Program-made: the position numbers and the translations under genes
In this document: in pieces, positions 38,227 to 46,303 of the stretch
Position numbering within the stretch: position 1 is the first letter of the stretch
Layout of the letters: each line of letters begins with the position of its first letter
Assembly (NCBI GenBank): GCA_902590695.1
Contig: CACIXR010000004.1
Location: forward strand, 124,001-188,000
Length of the DNA: 64,000 bases
DNA from: an uncultured Alphaproteobacteria bacterium
GTDB taxonomy: Bacteria; Pseudomonadota; Alphaproteobacteria; HIMB59; GCA-002718135
Direction of reading: 5' to 3'
The notes under the pieces: model-generated
The model's input: the letters and a program-made list of their open reading frames with translations, nothing else
What the model was told of the DNA's origin: nothing
The model's database searches: none

Positions 38227-39069
38227 TTAATTTAATATTGAGTTTTTATTACTAGGATCTAAACTATAAGTACTATCTCTTAAAAATTTTGTAATCTCAA
38301 TAAGATTGCCAATTTCTTTTATGGTTTCAAAAGGTATTCTTTGTCCAATATGAACATCAATTTTTTTTCCCATTCTTCTTTTAAGTTCATATATCATTAA
38401 AGAATATCGAAAAACTTGCCCAATTTTATCAGCAACATGAAAAAGTTCGCTATTTTGTCCTTCAAAAAAAATGGGGAGAACAGGTGATTGATTTTTCATT
38501 ATTATTTTAGAAGTAAATTGTTTCCAATCACCATCTATTGCTTTGATTCCTTTTTTTAATTTTGGTTTTGTTGAAACTGATCCTGATGGAAAAATAATAA
38601 GTACCCCATTATTTCTTAAGTGTTCTTCACTTTCTTTACGTGCAGCGATATTATTTATTAAAGCATTTTTGTTTTTAGAAAAATCAAGAGGAATAATTTT
38701 GTCCTTAATAAGATCTGCTCCTTGTAAAACTTTATGCGTAATAATTTTGTAATCTTGTCTGATTTTACTAATTAAAGAGCATATTGTAAGCCCGTCAGCT
38801 ATACCAAATGCATGGTTAGCGATTACTACAAGCCTACCATTTTCAGGAATATTATTTTTAGAATGATAATGGGCCTGAACACGGAGATCTAATCTTTCAA
38901 TTGCATCATGCCAAAAATTCTCTGGAGGTAAATTTTCTCTTAAATAATCCTCATACAACTTACGTAACTTAATTTTACCCGTTCCCAATTCGGTTAATTG
39001 AATAATAATCTTTCCAACAGGACTAACTTCGGAGTTAGAAAAGGTAAGCGCTGGTTTATTAATTTTCAT
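38227..39069 (-). CDS. OlsA/PlsC-like lyso-lipid acyltransferase
   Basis: 280-residue acyltransferase of the hemolysin/OlsA branch of the PlsC superfamily. The catalytic motif is ANHAFGIADG near residue 86 (His then Asp), with IIFPSGSVSTKPK near 155 (acceptor-binding block III) and SPVLPIFFEGQNSELF near 192. Proteins of this branch acylate lyso-ornithine lipid or related aminolipids, which are phosphorus-free. The N-acyltransferase OlsB is not in the window. Position between a pho-like operator and arsC suggests it belongs to lipid renovation. Confidence 0.78.
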   Translation of the reverse strand: MKINKPALTFSNSEVSPVGKIIIQLTELGTGKIKLRKLYEDYLRENLPPENFWHDAIERLDLRVQAHYHSKNNIPENGRLVVIANHAFGIADGLTICSLISKIRQDYKIITHKVLQGADLIKDKIIPLDFSKNKNALINNIAARKESEEHLRNNGVLIIFPSGSVSTKPKLKKGIKAIDGDWKQFTSKIIMKNQSPVLPIFFEGQNSELFHVADKIGQVFRYSLMIYELKRRMGKKIDVHIGQRIPFETIKEIGNLIEITKFLRDSTYSLDPSNKNSILN

Positions 39070-39099
39070 AAAATTTACTTTAAATTCTTAATTTTATAA

Positions 39100-39117
39100 T
39101 GTTAAACAATTGTTAAA
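39100..39117 (-). promoter_or_regulatory. candidate 7-4-7 repeat operator upstream of the acyltransferase gene
   Basis: Minus strand TTTAACA-ATTG-TTTAACA, a perfect 7-base direct repeat with a 4-base spacer, the architecture of a Pho box. It is 30 bases upstream of the start codon and overlaps possible -35/-10 sequence (TATAAA just downstream). The unit shares only the CA core with the classical CTGTCAT. Confidence 0.4.
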
Positions 39118-39144
39118 GTACTCGAAAAAGGAGAAATAAAAAAT

Positions 39145-39341
39145 TAATCCCACTCACAATTATTGGTAATTAGCAGGAGGAAATAATACTGTGAGTGGTA
39201 AGAAACATTTAAATTTTATTGTTTACAAATAGATTAATGGAATATTAAATTTTTATAAATTTAATTAATTTTTAACTTCATTAATTCTCAAATAAATTTT
39301 TTAGTTCTTTCAATTTATCAAAAATTGAATCTCTTACTTCT
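39145..39341. repeat. direct repeat C, copy 2 (intact context)
   Basis: Counterpart of 34359-34555. Here its right end is the true 3' end of the ArsC-like gene. It contains the 9-bp stem hairpin at 39150-39198 with the same arms as copy 1 and a different 31-base loop. Confidence 0.9.
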
Positions 39342-39700
39342 CTAAACTTATCTAATTGGTTTGAACTAAAACGATCTGATGCAGGATCATCAAATGGAAT
39401 TGAAAGTATCTGAGCTTTAGAATTTAAAACTGGGCATACCTCTTCTTTACAAAGTGTAAAAACGGTATTTAATTCATCTCTGAACTTATTGTCTAAACTT
39501 TCAAAATCTTTTGAAAAATTTTTTGATATATCAATATCGATCTCACTCATAACCAAAATTGCATTAGGATTGACTTCTTTGGGTACTGATCCTGCACTTT
39601 TAATAATGCAATTAGGATATAATTTTTTTGCAATTCCTTCAGCCATTTGACTTCTTGCTGAATTAGCAACACACATAAATAGAATATTTTTATTTTTCAT
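39281..39700 (-). CDS. arsC: ArsC / low-molecular-weight protein tyrosine phosphatase family protein
   Basis: 139 residues of the LMW-PTPase fold. The P-loop is CVANSARSQMAEG near residue 10, matching the thioredoxin-linked arsenate reductase form (C-x-x-N-S-x-R-S-Q-M-A-E). Further Cys residues lie at LCKEEVCPVL near 103-110, where ArsC keeps its resolving cysteines. Arsenate reductase is favoured over tyrosine phosphatase for that reason. Phosphate-starved cells import arsenate, so the context fits. Its 3' end is duplicated near ppk. Confidence 0.82.
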   Translation of the reverse strand: MKNKNILFMCVANSARSQMAEGIAKKLYPNCIIKSAGSVPKEVNPNAILVMSEIDIDISKNFSKDFESLDNKFRDELNTVFTLCKEEVCPVLNSKAQILSIPFDDPASDRFSSNQLDKFREVRDSIFDKLKELKNLFEN

Positions 39701-39924
39701 GCTAGCAAATAAATATATCCAAAAATAAATAGTGGGAGCTGTAAACCAAAGTTTGTAAGCAGAGCTCTATCTTTTGTCATATAACCAACAATTGACCAGC
39801 CAACAGCACCTGTACCGTGAATAATTATGTTAATTGGATAGGCATTTAAATTTGTTAATAATATTCCTGATAATATTAACGCGGTGCTAAACCACTTTAT
39901 TCTATTGATTGACAGATCTGTCAT
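39697..39924 (-). CDS. small membrane protein, unknown function
   Basis: 75 residues with two to three hydrophobic segments (about 11-28, 33-48, 58-74). It overlaps the arsC start by 4 bases, so it is translated with it. It reminds me of small DUF6552-like alphaproteobacterial proteins, but that is a weak impression. An arsenical or phosphate-related role would be inference from position only. Confidence 0.65.
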   Translation of the reverse strand: MTDLSINRIKWFSTALILSGILLTNLNAYPINIIIHGTGAVGWSIVGYMTKDRALLTNFGLQLPLFIFGYIYLLA

Positions 39925-39962
39925 ATTTTCTCCTTACTTCTATAAATTATAAATATTACACT

Positions 39963-40487
39963 TTAATTTAATGCTCTGTAGGAAAAAATAAAATCTTCTT
40001 GGATTTTTGATTCAATAGCTCCTTTTCTTCTTGATCGCACTAAATCAATAGCTTCTTGTTTTTCATAGTTAAATTCAATAAGTAAAATAGCAGCTATAGT
40101 GCCAGCTCTTCCTTTTCCCCCGCGGCAATGTAAAACTATATTTTTGCCATCTATTAATTCGTTTTTTAGCAAAACTTTTGTTGTCTCCCATTTATATTTA
40201 AAGTCTTTATCTGGTGCTCCCATGTCATAGATGGGTAAATGGTACCAATGTAATTTATGTTCATAAATACTTTTGACAAATAGAGTTTTATTACACAATT
40301 TTTCAAATTCGCTATCTTCAACAAAAGAAGTAATGGAGCTACTATTATTATCTTTAAATAATTCTAATTCCTTTTTTAAAATTTTTTCTTCAAACAAACC
40401 ATTCGAATTTAGGCCTGGGAAAGAAGTTAAAATAATTTTGCCTGCAAATGACTTTGAATCTATAAAATCATAGTTGCTAAATTGCAT
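39963..40487 (-). CDS. dual-specificity/tyrosine phosphatase-like protein
   Basis: 174 residues. The phosphatase P-loop HCRGGKGRAG (H-C-x5-R) is near residue 133. SMALL-domain features include LHWYHLPIYDMGAPD near 92, which places the general-acid Asp. It resembles the CDKN3-like/DUF cyclin-dependent phosphatase group. It abuts the PhnZ-like gene with zero spacing on the same strand, so the two are probably cotranscribed and may act in one pathway. Confidence 0.78.
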   Translation of the reverse strand: MQFSNYDFIDSKSFAGKIILTSFPGLNSNGLFEEKILKKELELFKDNNSSSITSFVEDSEFEKLCNKTLFVKSIYEHKLHWYHLPIYDMGAPDKDFKYKWETTKVLLKNELIDGKNIVLHCRGGKGRAGTIAAILLIEFNYEKQEAIDLVRSRRKGAIESKIQEDFIFSYRALN

Positions 40488-41063
40488 TTATGCTTGTTTA
40501 GCTAAAAAAGATTTTCTTGCATCTTCTAAATAGGGACGAAAATGTTCAACATCGGGAGTTTTTTTATCTAAAATTTTTGCTAAATCATCAAATCTTCGAA
40601 GCTCTACTGCTTTATCCATAAAAGGTTTACTAATAAAATCATCTGCTTCTTCTTTTGTAAAAGGACCACCTTGAACTTTTAACGAAAGCTTTGATGCCTC
40701 TGATAAACTCTCATAATAACCCTCTTCTACACTTGATAAATATCTTTTTGAATCAACATGCGCTCTGATTGGTAAAATAACATCTTCACCAAAATATTTT
40801 TTTAAAAAATCCGCACCTAAATTTTCATGATGACCATCTTTACCCTCGTGGATGGGATCGCCGTCTTCATATATGAGATGCCCTATATCATGGAGCAGGG
40901 CAGCTGCTATTGTTGGACCAGGTAATTTATGTTGTTCTGCCAATTCAGCACATTGAAGGGCGTGTTCAAGTTGTGTCACATCCTCATTACCATATTGAAT
41001 ATCAGCACCTTTTGTTTTCAAAAGATCTAAGAGATAATCTACAATATTTTCTTCCATCCTCAT
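40488..41063 (-). CDS. phnZ: PhnZ-like HD-domain diiron oxygenase (phosphonate-linked HDIG protein)
   Basis: 191 residues of the HD family found in phosphonate degradation operons. PhnZ uses a mixed-valent diiron site to cleave 1-hydroxy-2-aminoethylphosphonate to glycine and phosphate. Metal residues are in place: His34 (QLEHALQ), His58-Asp59 and His62 (LLHDIGHL), His79, His102 (RAHVDSKRYL). Tyr24 and Glu27 (QYGNED) match the Tyr/Glu pair that marks PhnZ-type oxygenases among HD hydrolases. The partner hydroxylase PhnY* is not in the window. It is divergent from phnW. The start may be the third codon (41057). Confidence 0.82.
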   Translation of the reverse strand: MRMEENIVDYLLDLLKTKGADIQYGNEDVTQLEHALQCAELAEQHKLPGPTIAAALLHDIGHLIYEDGDPIHEGKDGHHENLGADFLKKYFGEDVILPIRAHVDSKRYLSSVEEGYYESLSEASKLSLKVQGGPFTKEEADDFISKPFMDKAVELRRFDDLAKILDKKTPDVEHFRPYLEDARKSFLAKQA

Positions 41064-41151
41064 TCATAATTAACTTATTAGAAAATAAATTCAATTCCAA
41101 CTTTAATAAGATTGATCAAATTTATAATAATATTTATTAAGTAAGTATTTA

Positions 41152-42249
41152 ATGGATAAAAAATTATTAACCCCCGGCCCTCTCACGACATCGATGTCAA
41201 CAAAAGAGGCTATGCTTCATGATTGGGGTTCTAGAGACACAAAATTTATTGATCTCAATGCATCAATTAGAGATTCCCTTGTTAGATTAATAGATGGTGA
41301 AAATAAATATCAGTGTGTTCCAATGCAGGGAAGTGGAACTTTTGCTGTAGAGTCGATGGTAAGCTCTCTTACTCAAAAAGATTCTAAAATTCTGATTCTG
41401 ATCAATGGTGCTTACGGACAAAGAATGAAAAAAATGTGCACTTATTTAGGTAGAGATTTTATTGAATATGAAGTTGCTGAACATGAAGTACATGACATCA
41501 ATAAAATTGAAGAGTTAATTGATAGCAATGATTTAACACACGTCTTTACTGTATATTGTGAAACAACATCGGGTATTTTAAATCCTATTGAAGACATTGC
41601 AAAATTGGTTGAAAGGAAAAAATTATCTTTATTCATCGATGCGATGAGTGCTTTTGGGGCCTTACCTTTAAGCTCAAAAACAATTGCTTTTGATGCTGTT
41701 GCAGCTTCATCTAACAAATGCTTGGAAGGTGTGCCAGGTGTTGGTTTCATTCTTGTTAAAAATGAAGTTATTGAAAATGCAAAAGGTAACAGTCACTCAC
41801 TAAGTCTAGACTTGTATGATCAATGGCAAGCGATGGAAAAAAATAAACAATGGCGATTTACACCTCCTACACACGTGTTGGCTGCATTCAATCAAGCGAT
41901 TGAGGAACATAAAGAACAAGGCGGTGTAAAGGGAAGAGGCAAAAAATATAAGAAAAATTGTGAAATTATATGTAATGGAATGAAGGATTTAGGGTTTGAA
42001 CAATTGCTACCTGATAATTTACAAGCACCAATTATTATTACGTTTAAACAACCTAATGATCCTAAATTTAACTTTGAGAAATTTTATAATGCTCTTAGTG
42101 AAAAAAATTTTTTAATTTATCCTGGAAAATTAACAGTCGCAGAAACTTTTAGAATTGGTTGTATTGGAAATTTAGATGAACAAGACATGAGGGATACAAT
42201 AAAAGCTGTAAAAGAAGTCGTTACTGAACTGGAAATAACATTAAACTAA
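41152..42249 (+). CDS. phnW: 2-aminoethylphosphonate-pyruvate transaminase
   Basis: 365-residue class V PLP aminotransferase turning AEP and pyruvate into phosphonoacetaldehyde and alanine. It starts KLLTPGPLTTS, has QGSGTFAVE near 63 and DAMSAFGALPL near 163, and carries the PLP lysine in SSNKCLEGVPGVGF near 187. A helix with RFTPPTHVLAAFNQAIEEH is near 236. Length and motifs match PhnW and not serine-glyoxylate transaminases. It heads the plus-strand arm with the cupin and phosphoesterase genes. Confidence 0.93.
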   Translation: MDKKLLTPGPLTTSMSTKEAMLHDWGSRDTKFIDLNASIRDSLVRLIDGENKYQCVPMQGSGTFAVESMVSSLTQKDSKILILINGAYGQRMKKMCTYLGRDFIEYEVAEHEVHDINKIEELIDSNDLTHVFTVYCETTSGILNPIEDIAKLVERKKLSLFIDAMSAFGALPLSSKTIAFDAVAASSNKCLEGVPGVGFILVKNEVIENAKGNSHSLSLDLYDQWQAMEKNKQWRFTPPTHVLAAFNQAIEEHKEQGGVKGRGKKYKKNCEIICNGMKDLGFEQLLPDNLQAPIIITFKQPNDPKFNFEKFYNALSEKNFLIYPGKLTVAETFRIGCIGNLDEQDMRDTIKAVKEVVTELEITLN

Positions 42250-42256
42250 TACAAAA

Positions 42257-42889
42257 ATGACAAAAGAAATTGAAATACCTTTAATAAAAGCAACAAATGA
42301 AAATCTCAAAGGATATGGATATTTAATTGATAGTTTTGAAAAAAGTGAAATTGAAATTGTTACTTGGCCAAAACAAGGATGGCGCGAAATAGAACAGGGA
42401 ACTGGTAATGAAGGTGGAACTACCGAAGGTTCTTTTGATACTTGGTGGCAAGGTGACGTTCTTTATGGACAAAATAATGCTGTGCAACATAAGAGTGATT
42501 ATGAAGTAGATGGGAAATATATACTTGGTTATGCCAATAATCCTGATCAAGAATTACAAAAAGATAAATATACAGACCCAACAAAAATATTTATATGGCA
42601 TGCAAATTATCATCCTGATGGAGGTCAGCTTTTTTTTCCTGAAGAAAATAGACCATTTATTTGTCCTTTAGCCTTACCTACCGACGACATAGAACCAGAA
42701 CATTTCAAAGCATTTTATTGTGACGGATCAAAAGGTTTGTATATTCATCCAAACATTTGGCATGAAGGGGTGTTTCCAATTACAGAAAAACAATCGTTTC
42801 AAGGAAAGCAAGGTAAAGTACATGCAAGAGTTAGCATCGACTTAAAAGAGGAATTTAATAAATATATTTATTTTAAAACAACGATCTAA
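42257..42889 (+). CDS. AllA-like cupin (ureidoglycolate lyase family) of unknown role in the AEP cluster
   Basis: 210 residues resembling the ureidoglycolate lyase/hydrolase fold: HANYHPDGGQLFFP near 116, ICPLALPTDDIEPEHFKAF near 138, and IHPNIWHEGVFPI near 166, the family's beta-barrel ligand-site histidines. No allantoin genes are near. It begins 7 bases after phnW, so it is cotranscribed with it. It probably acts on a small AEP-derived or related compound; the reaction is unknown. Confidence 0.68.
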   Translation: MTKEIEIPLIKATNENLKGYGYLIDSFEKSEIEIVTWPKQGWREIEQGTGNEGGTTEGSFDTWWQGDVLYGQNNAVQHKSDYEVDGKYILGYANNPDQELQKDKYTDPTKIFIWHANYHPDGGQLFFPEENRPFICPLALPTDDIEPEHFKAFYCDGSKGLYIHPNIWHEGVFPITEKQSFQGKQGKVHARVSIDLKEEFNKYIYFKTTI

Positions 42890-42906
42890 TAATAAATTTA
42901 TATTAA

Positions 42907-43698
42907 ATGATGAAAATTATTCACCTGTCAGATCCTCATATTTATATAGATAAAATTCATGGCATAGATCCTGTCAGTAATTTTAAAAAAGCATTAAGCC
43001 ATATAAAAAATAATCATAGTGATGCAGATGTATTTGCCATCACTGGTGATATAACGGACTTGGGAGATAAAGATTCTTATCAGTTATTTATACAAGTAAT
43101 CAATGGAGCAGACTTACCAGAAAATTTAAACCCTCAACTAATTATTGGTAATCACGATAATAGAGAAGAGTTTAAACTTAACTTTCCAGATATTGAAACT
43201 GATCCAAATGGATTTATTCAGTACTTTAAGGATATAGATAATAAACGTTTAATTTTTATAGATACTAATCTGATTAATACTCACCAAGGATATTACTGTG
43301 ATGAAAGGCAAGGGTGGTTAAATAATATTTTAAGTAAGACTAATACAGATACGTATATCTTTATGCATCATAATCCGCTGGCATTAGTGAAAGAAGAGAG
43401 TGATGGAATAGGATTACAACAAAAAAAAGAGTTTCAACAAATTTTAACTAAAAATAATAAGATAATAAAACATATTTTTTTTGGTCATCAGCATATTACA
43501 AGTTCTGGTTCTTATTGTGGTATTACTTTTTCTTCTCCAAGAAGCACTTGGTCACCTCTAATACCTAACTTTTCAAACGAATATCGTTTAGGGTCTGCTA
43601 ATACTGAAGCAAATTATAATGTTGCAATAATACGATCAGACGCTTTAATTGTTCATACAGAAGATTTTTTAAAAACTGAAGTTAATTGGTTTGAATAA
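42907..43698 (+). CDS. metallophosphoesterase, CpdA/GpdQ-like
   Basis: 263-residue calcineurin-like enzyme: LSDPHIY near 7 (metal Asp/His), GDITDLGD near 46, IGNHDNREEF near 80, FMHHNPLALV near 151, FFGHQHITSSG near 195. The order of motifs matches the cAMP phosphodiesterase/glycerophosphodiesterase GpdQ group. In this cluster it may open AEP-containing or glycerol diesters before PhnW acts; that is inference. It follows the cupin gene by 17 bases. Confidence 0.8.
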   Translation: MMKIIHLSDPHIYIDKIHGIDPVSNFKKALSHIKNNHSDADVFAITGDITDLGDKDSYQLFIQVINGADLPENLNPQLIIGNHDNREEFKLNFPDIETDPNGFIQYFKDIDNKRLIFIDTNLINTHQGYYCDERQGWLNNILSKTNTDTYIFMHHNPLALVKEESDGIGLQQKKEFQQILTKNNKIIKHIFFGHQHITSSGSYCGITFSSPRSTWSPLIPNFSNEYRLGSANTEANYNVAIIRSDALIVHTEDFLKTEVNWFE

Positions 43699-43701
43699 AA
43701 G

Positions 43702-44808
43702 TTATTTTTTTTCGATTACAAATATTTCGTTATTAAAATAAAGGCCTTTATTTTTTGCAACAATATTTTTAACTACTTTTTCATAATTACTTTTCTTTTC
43801 AGCTTTCATTACTTTGTCATCATCCATTTGATTGACATAAATAGCAGCATTCCATGCTGAAAATATTAATGAAGTAGCAATACTTCCACTTATTTCATTT
43901 GGTAGTGCTCTTAATTTACATTTGATATTTTTTTTATCTTTAAATGAAAGTTTTTGTAAAATTTGTTTATCTAAATTTTTCTTTAAATAAGCAATAATGC
44001 TATTTCCTAAAGAAGGAAAAGGGTCTTCTTTCGGCCAAATTTTTTTAATGATATCATTTGCAGGATCCTTTCCTGATGCATGAATTGTAAGTAATTTGCC
44101 CTTCGATTTTAGTGCTTTGATCATCGGCTCAATAACATATCTTACTTTTTTTTCTGCTGTTATTCTTGAGCGATAAGGTTGAGATGCAATAATTAAATCA
44201 AACTTATTCTCTGAATTATTTTTGGTTGGAATAAGTTCATTAACATTAAACTCTTGATCCTCTCTATAGATAACCATAACAGATGGTTCTTTATATGTAG
44301 GATTCCCAGTTTTTTTATTAATTTCTATATTCCATTTTTTTTCTAAAAATTCATTCTGTTTTCTTAATTGTTGAGAAAATTCAATGGAAGTATCTCCTTT
44401 TAATTTAACTACATGCCAATTAATTTTTTTTTGTTTTTGTAAATTATTAGATTTAAGATTGGCAGCCTCTGCGTAGTGTAAGTTTGAAATAACAAAAACG
44501 GTATTTTTATGCTCAATAAATCTATCAGGTAATTTTTCTAAACCAAGGCGAACATCCTCAATACTGATTTCTTTTGTAGAAACTAAGAGAGGAATAGTTG
44601 GATTTGATACATGACATTGACGCATAACATTCATAAGCAGTGATCCATCACCCATACCAGCATCAAAAATTTTTATACCTGGTTTTTGAGGTTTTATTTT
44701 ATTTACATATGGTCTAATTGCATCAGCTATCTGATTCTTTTCATTTGTAGTGGTTACAAACAATAAATATTTCTGTCTATTGTCATAAAATCTAAAATTT
44801 TTTTTCAT
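43702..44808 (-). CDS. SAM-dependent methyltransferase-like protein, unknown substrate
   Basis: 368 residues. A class I methyltransferase motif I is seen as IFDAGMGDGSLL near residue 47 and a motif IV-like DLIIASQPYRSR near 204, followed by EPMIKALKSKGKLLTIHASG near 221. The rest is not recognised, including a Lys-rich C-terminus. It lies downstream of phnA-phnY on the same strand with a 55-base gap, and converges with the phosphoesterase gene 3 bases away. It may be part of phosphonate metabolism, but no known AEP step needs a methyltransferase. Confidence 0.6.
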   Translation of the reverse strand: MKKNFRFYDNRQKYLLFVTTTNEKNQIADAIRPYVNKIKPQKPGIKIFDAGMGDGSLLMNVMRQCHVSNPTIPLLVSTKEISIEDVRLGLEKLPDRFIEHKNTVFVISNLHYAEAANLKSNNLQKQKKINWHVVKLKGDTSIEFSQQLRKQNEFLEKKWNIEINKKTGNPTYKEPSVMVIYREDQEFNVNELIPTKNNSENKFDLIIASQPYRSRITAEKKVRYVIEPMIKALKSKGKLLTIHASGKDPANDIIKKIWPKEDPFPSLGNSIIAYLKKNLDKQILQKLSFKDKKNIKCKLRALPNEISGSIATSLIFSAWNAAIYVNQMDDDKVMKAEKKSNYEKVVKNIVAKNKGLYFNNEIFVIEKK

Positions 44809-44863
44809 TAGAAGTAAATATTATTACTTTTACACATAATTAGAAAGTTTTTAAAACTAGATT

Positions 44864-46303
44864 TTACCAAGGTAGTGAAAAGGTTTTAACATTTGTGAAA
44901 CTTTTCATAGCTTCAATAACTCCCTCTTTGTATCCCAAGCCAGAATCTTTAATTCCACCAAAAGGAGACATTTCAATTCTGTAACCTGGAACCTCCCAAA
45001 TATTTACAGTGCCAACATTTAAACCTTGAATATATTTTTTTGCTCTCATGAAGTTATTAGTACATACACCAGATGATAATCCAAATGCTGTTGAGTTAGA
45101 TATTTTCATTACTTCATCATCATCATTTGGAACACGAATTATTGGTATAACTGGGCCAAATGTTTCTTCTAAAACTAATTCACTTTTGGGATCAACGTTA
45201 TCTACCACTATTGGAGGTAACAAAGCACCATTTCTTCCAGGATGATATAAAATTTTTGCGCCATCTTCTTCTGCTTTTGATACTCTCTTATCAAATAGTT
45301 CAGCAGCTTCAGCATTTACTACTGTACCGAGGTCTGTCTCCAAGTTCATTGGATCACCAAACTTAATTTTTTTAGCTCTTTCTAAAGCCATTTCAACAAA
45401 TTTGTCAGCAACTTTCTTCTGACACAAAATCCTTTTTACTGCAGTACAACGTTGTCCTGAGTTTTTTGTTGCACCAGTGACAGCTAAGTCCGCTGCTTTT
45501 TTTAAATCATCATCATCAAGATCATCTAAAACAATTAAGGGATCATTTCCTCCTAATTCAAGAACAGTTCTTTTGTAACCTGCTTGCTCAGCAATATACT
45601 TTCCAACACCTACGCTGCCAGTAAATGTAATTAAATCAATATTTGGATTTTGAATCATTTCTAATCCAATGTCTTGAGGCCATCCAGTGACTACAGAAAA
45701 CATTTCTGGAGGCAGGCCTGCTTCATATAAAATATCTGCAAGAATCATTACTGTCATAGGTGTTAATTCTGTTTGTTTGCAAACCGTACAGTTATTTGTC
45801 GCTATTGATGGAGCAATTTTATGAGCAACCATATTTAAAGGATGGTTAAAAGGTGTAATGGCAGAAATTACATTTAGTGGCTCTCTTATTGTAAAAATTT
45901 TTCTAGCCTTACCATGAGGTGTTAAATCACAAGAAAATATTTCCCCATCATCTAAAATACATAATTGAGCAGTTAAGGAAAAAACATCAAACGCTCTTCC
46001 AACCTCGTACAAGGAGTCTTGTTTTGATATGCCAAGCTCAAGTGTAATAATATCTGATATTTCTTCTTTCCTACGCACTAATTCTTCTGCAGTTTTTTGA
46101 AGAATTTGTTGTCGTTCATAACGTGTTAAGTTTGGTTTATAGTTAGCTGCAATGTTTATAGCATCTTTTGCATGCTGTGCGTTCCCAGCTGGGACTGTCC
46201 CTATTACTTCATTCGTGTATGGATAATGGACATTGATAGTTGTTTCAGTTTCAATTTTTTTTCCTGCTATTCTCATAGGTTGATGAATAATAGTCTTATT
46301 CAT
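44864..46303 (-). CDS. phnY: phosphonoacetaldehyde dehydrogenase
   Basis: 479-residue NAD(P)-dependent aldehyde dehydrogenase oxidising phosphonoacetaldehyde to phosphonoacetate. ALDH motifs: [11 protein letters not shown] near 245 (general-base Glu), catalytic Cys in [13 protein letters not shown] near 283, [10 protein letters not shown] near 378. Placement next to phnA (4-base overlap) and near phnW fixes the substrate; the fold alone would allow other aldehydes. Confidence 0.9.
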   Translation of the reverse strand: MNKTIIHQPMRIAGKKIETETTINVHYPYTNEVIGTVPAGNAQHAKDAINIAANYKPNLTRYERQQILQKTAEELVRRKEEISDIITLELGISKQDSLYEVGRAFDVFSLTAQLCILDDGEIFSCDLTPHGKARKIFTIREPLNVISAITPFNHPLNMVAHKIAPSIATNNCTVCKQTELTPMTVMILADILYEAGLPPEMFSVVTGWPQDIGLEMIQNPNIDLITFTGSVGVGKYIAEQAGYKRTVLELGGNDPLIVLDDLDDDDLKKAADLAVTGATKNSGQRCTAVKRILCQKKVADKFVEMALERAKKIKFGDPMNLETDLGTVVNAEAAELFDKRVSKAEEDGAKILYHPGRNGALLPPIVVDNVDPKSELVLEETFGPVIPIIRVPNDDDEVMKISNSTAFGLSSGVCTNNFMRAKKYIQGLNVGTVNIWEVPGYRIEMSPFGGIKDSGLGYKEGVIEAMKSFTNVKTFSLPW

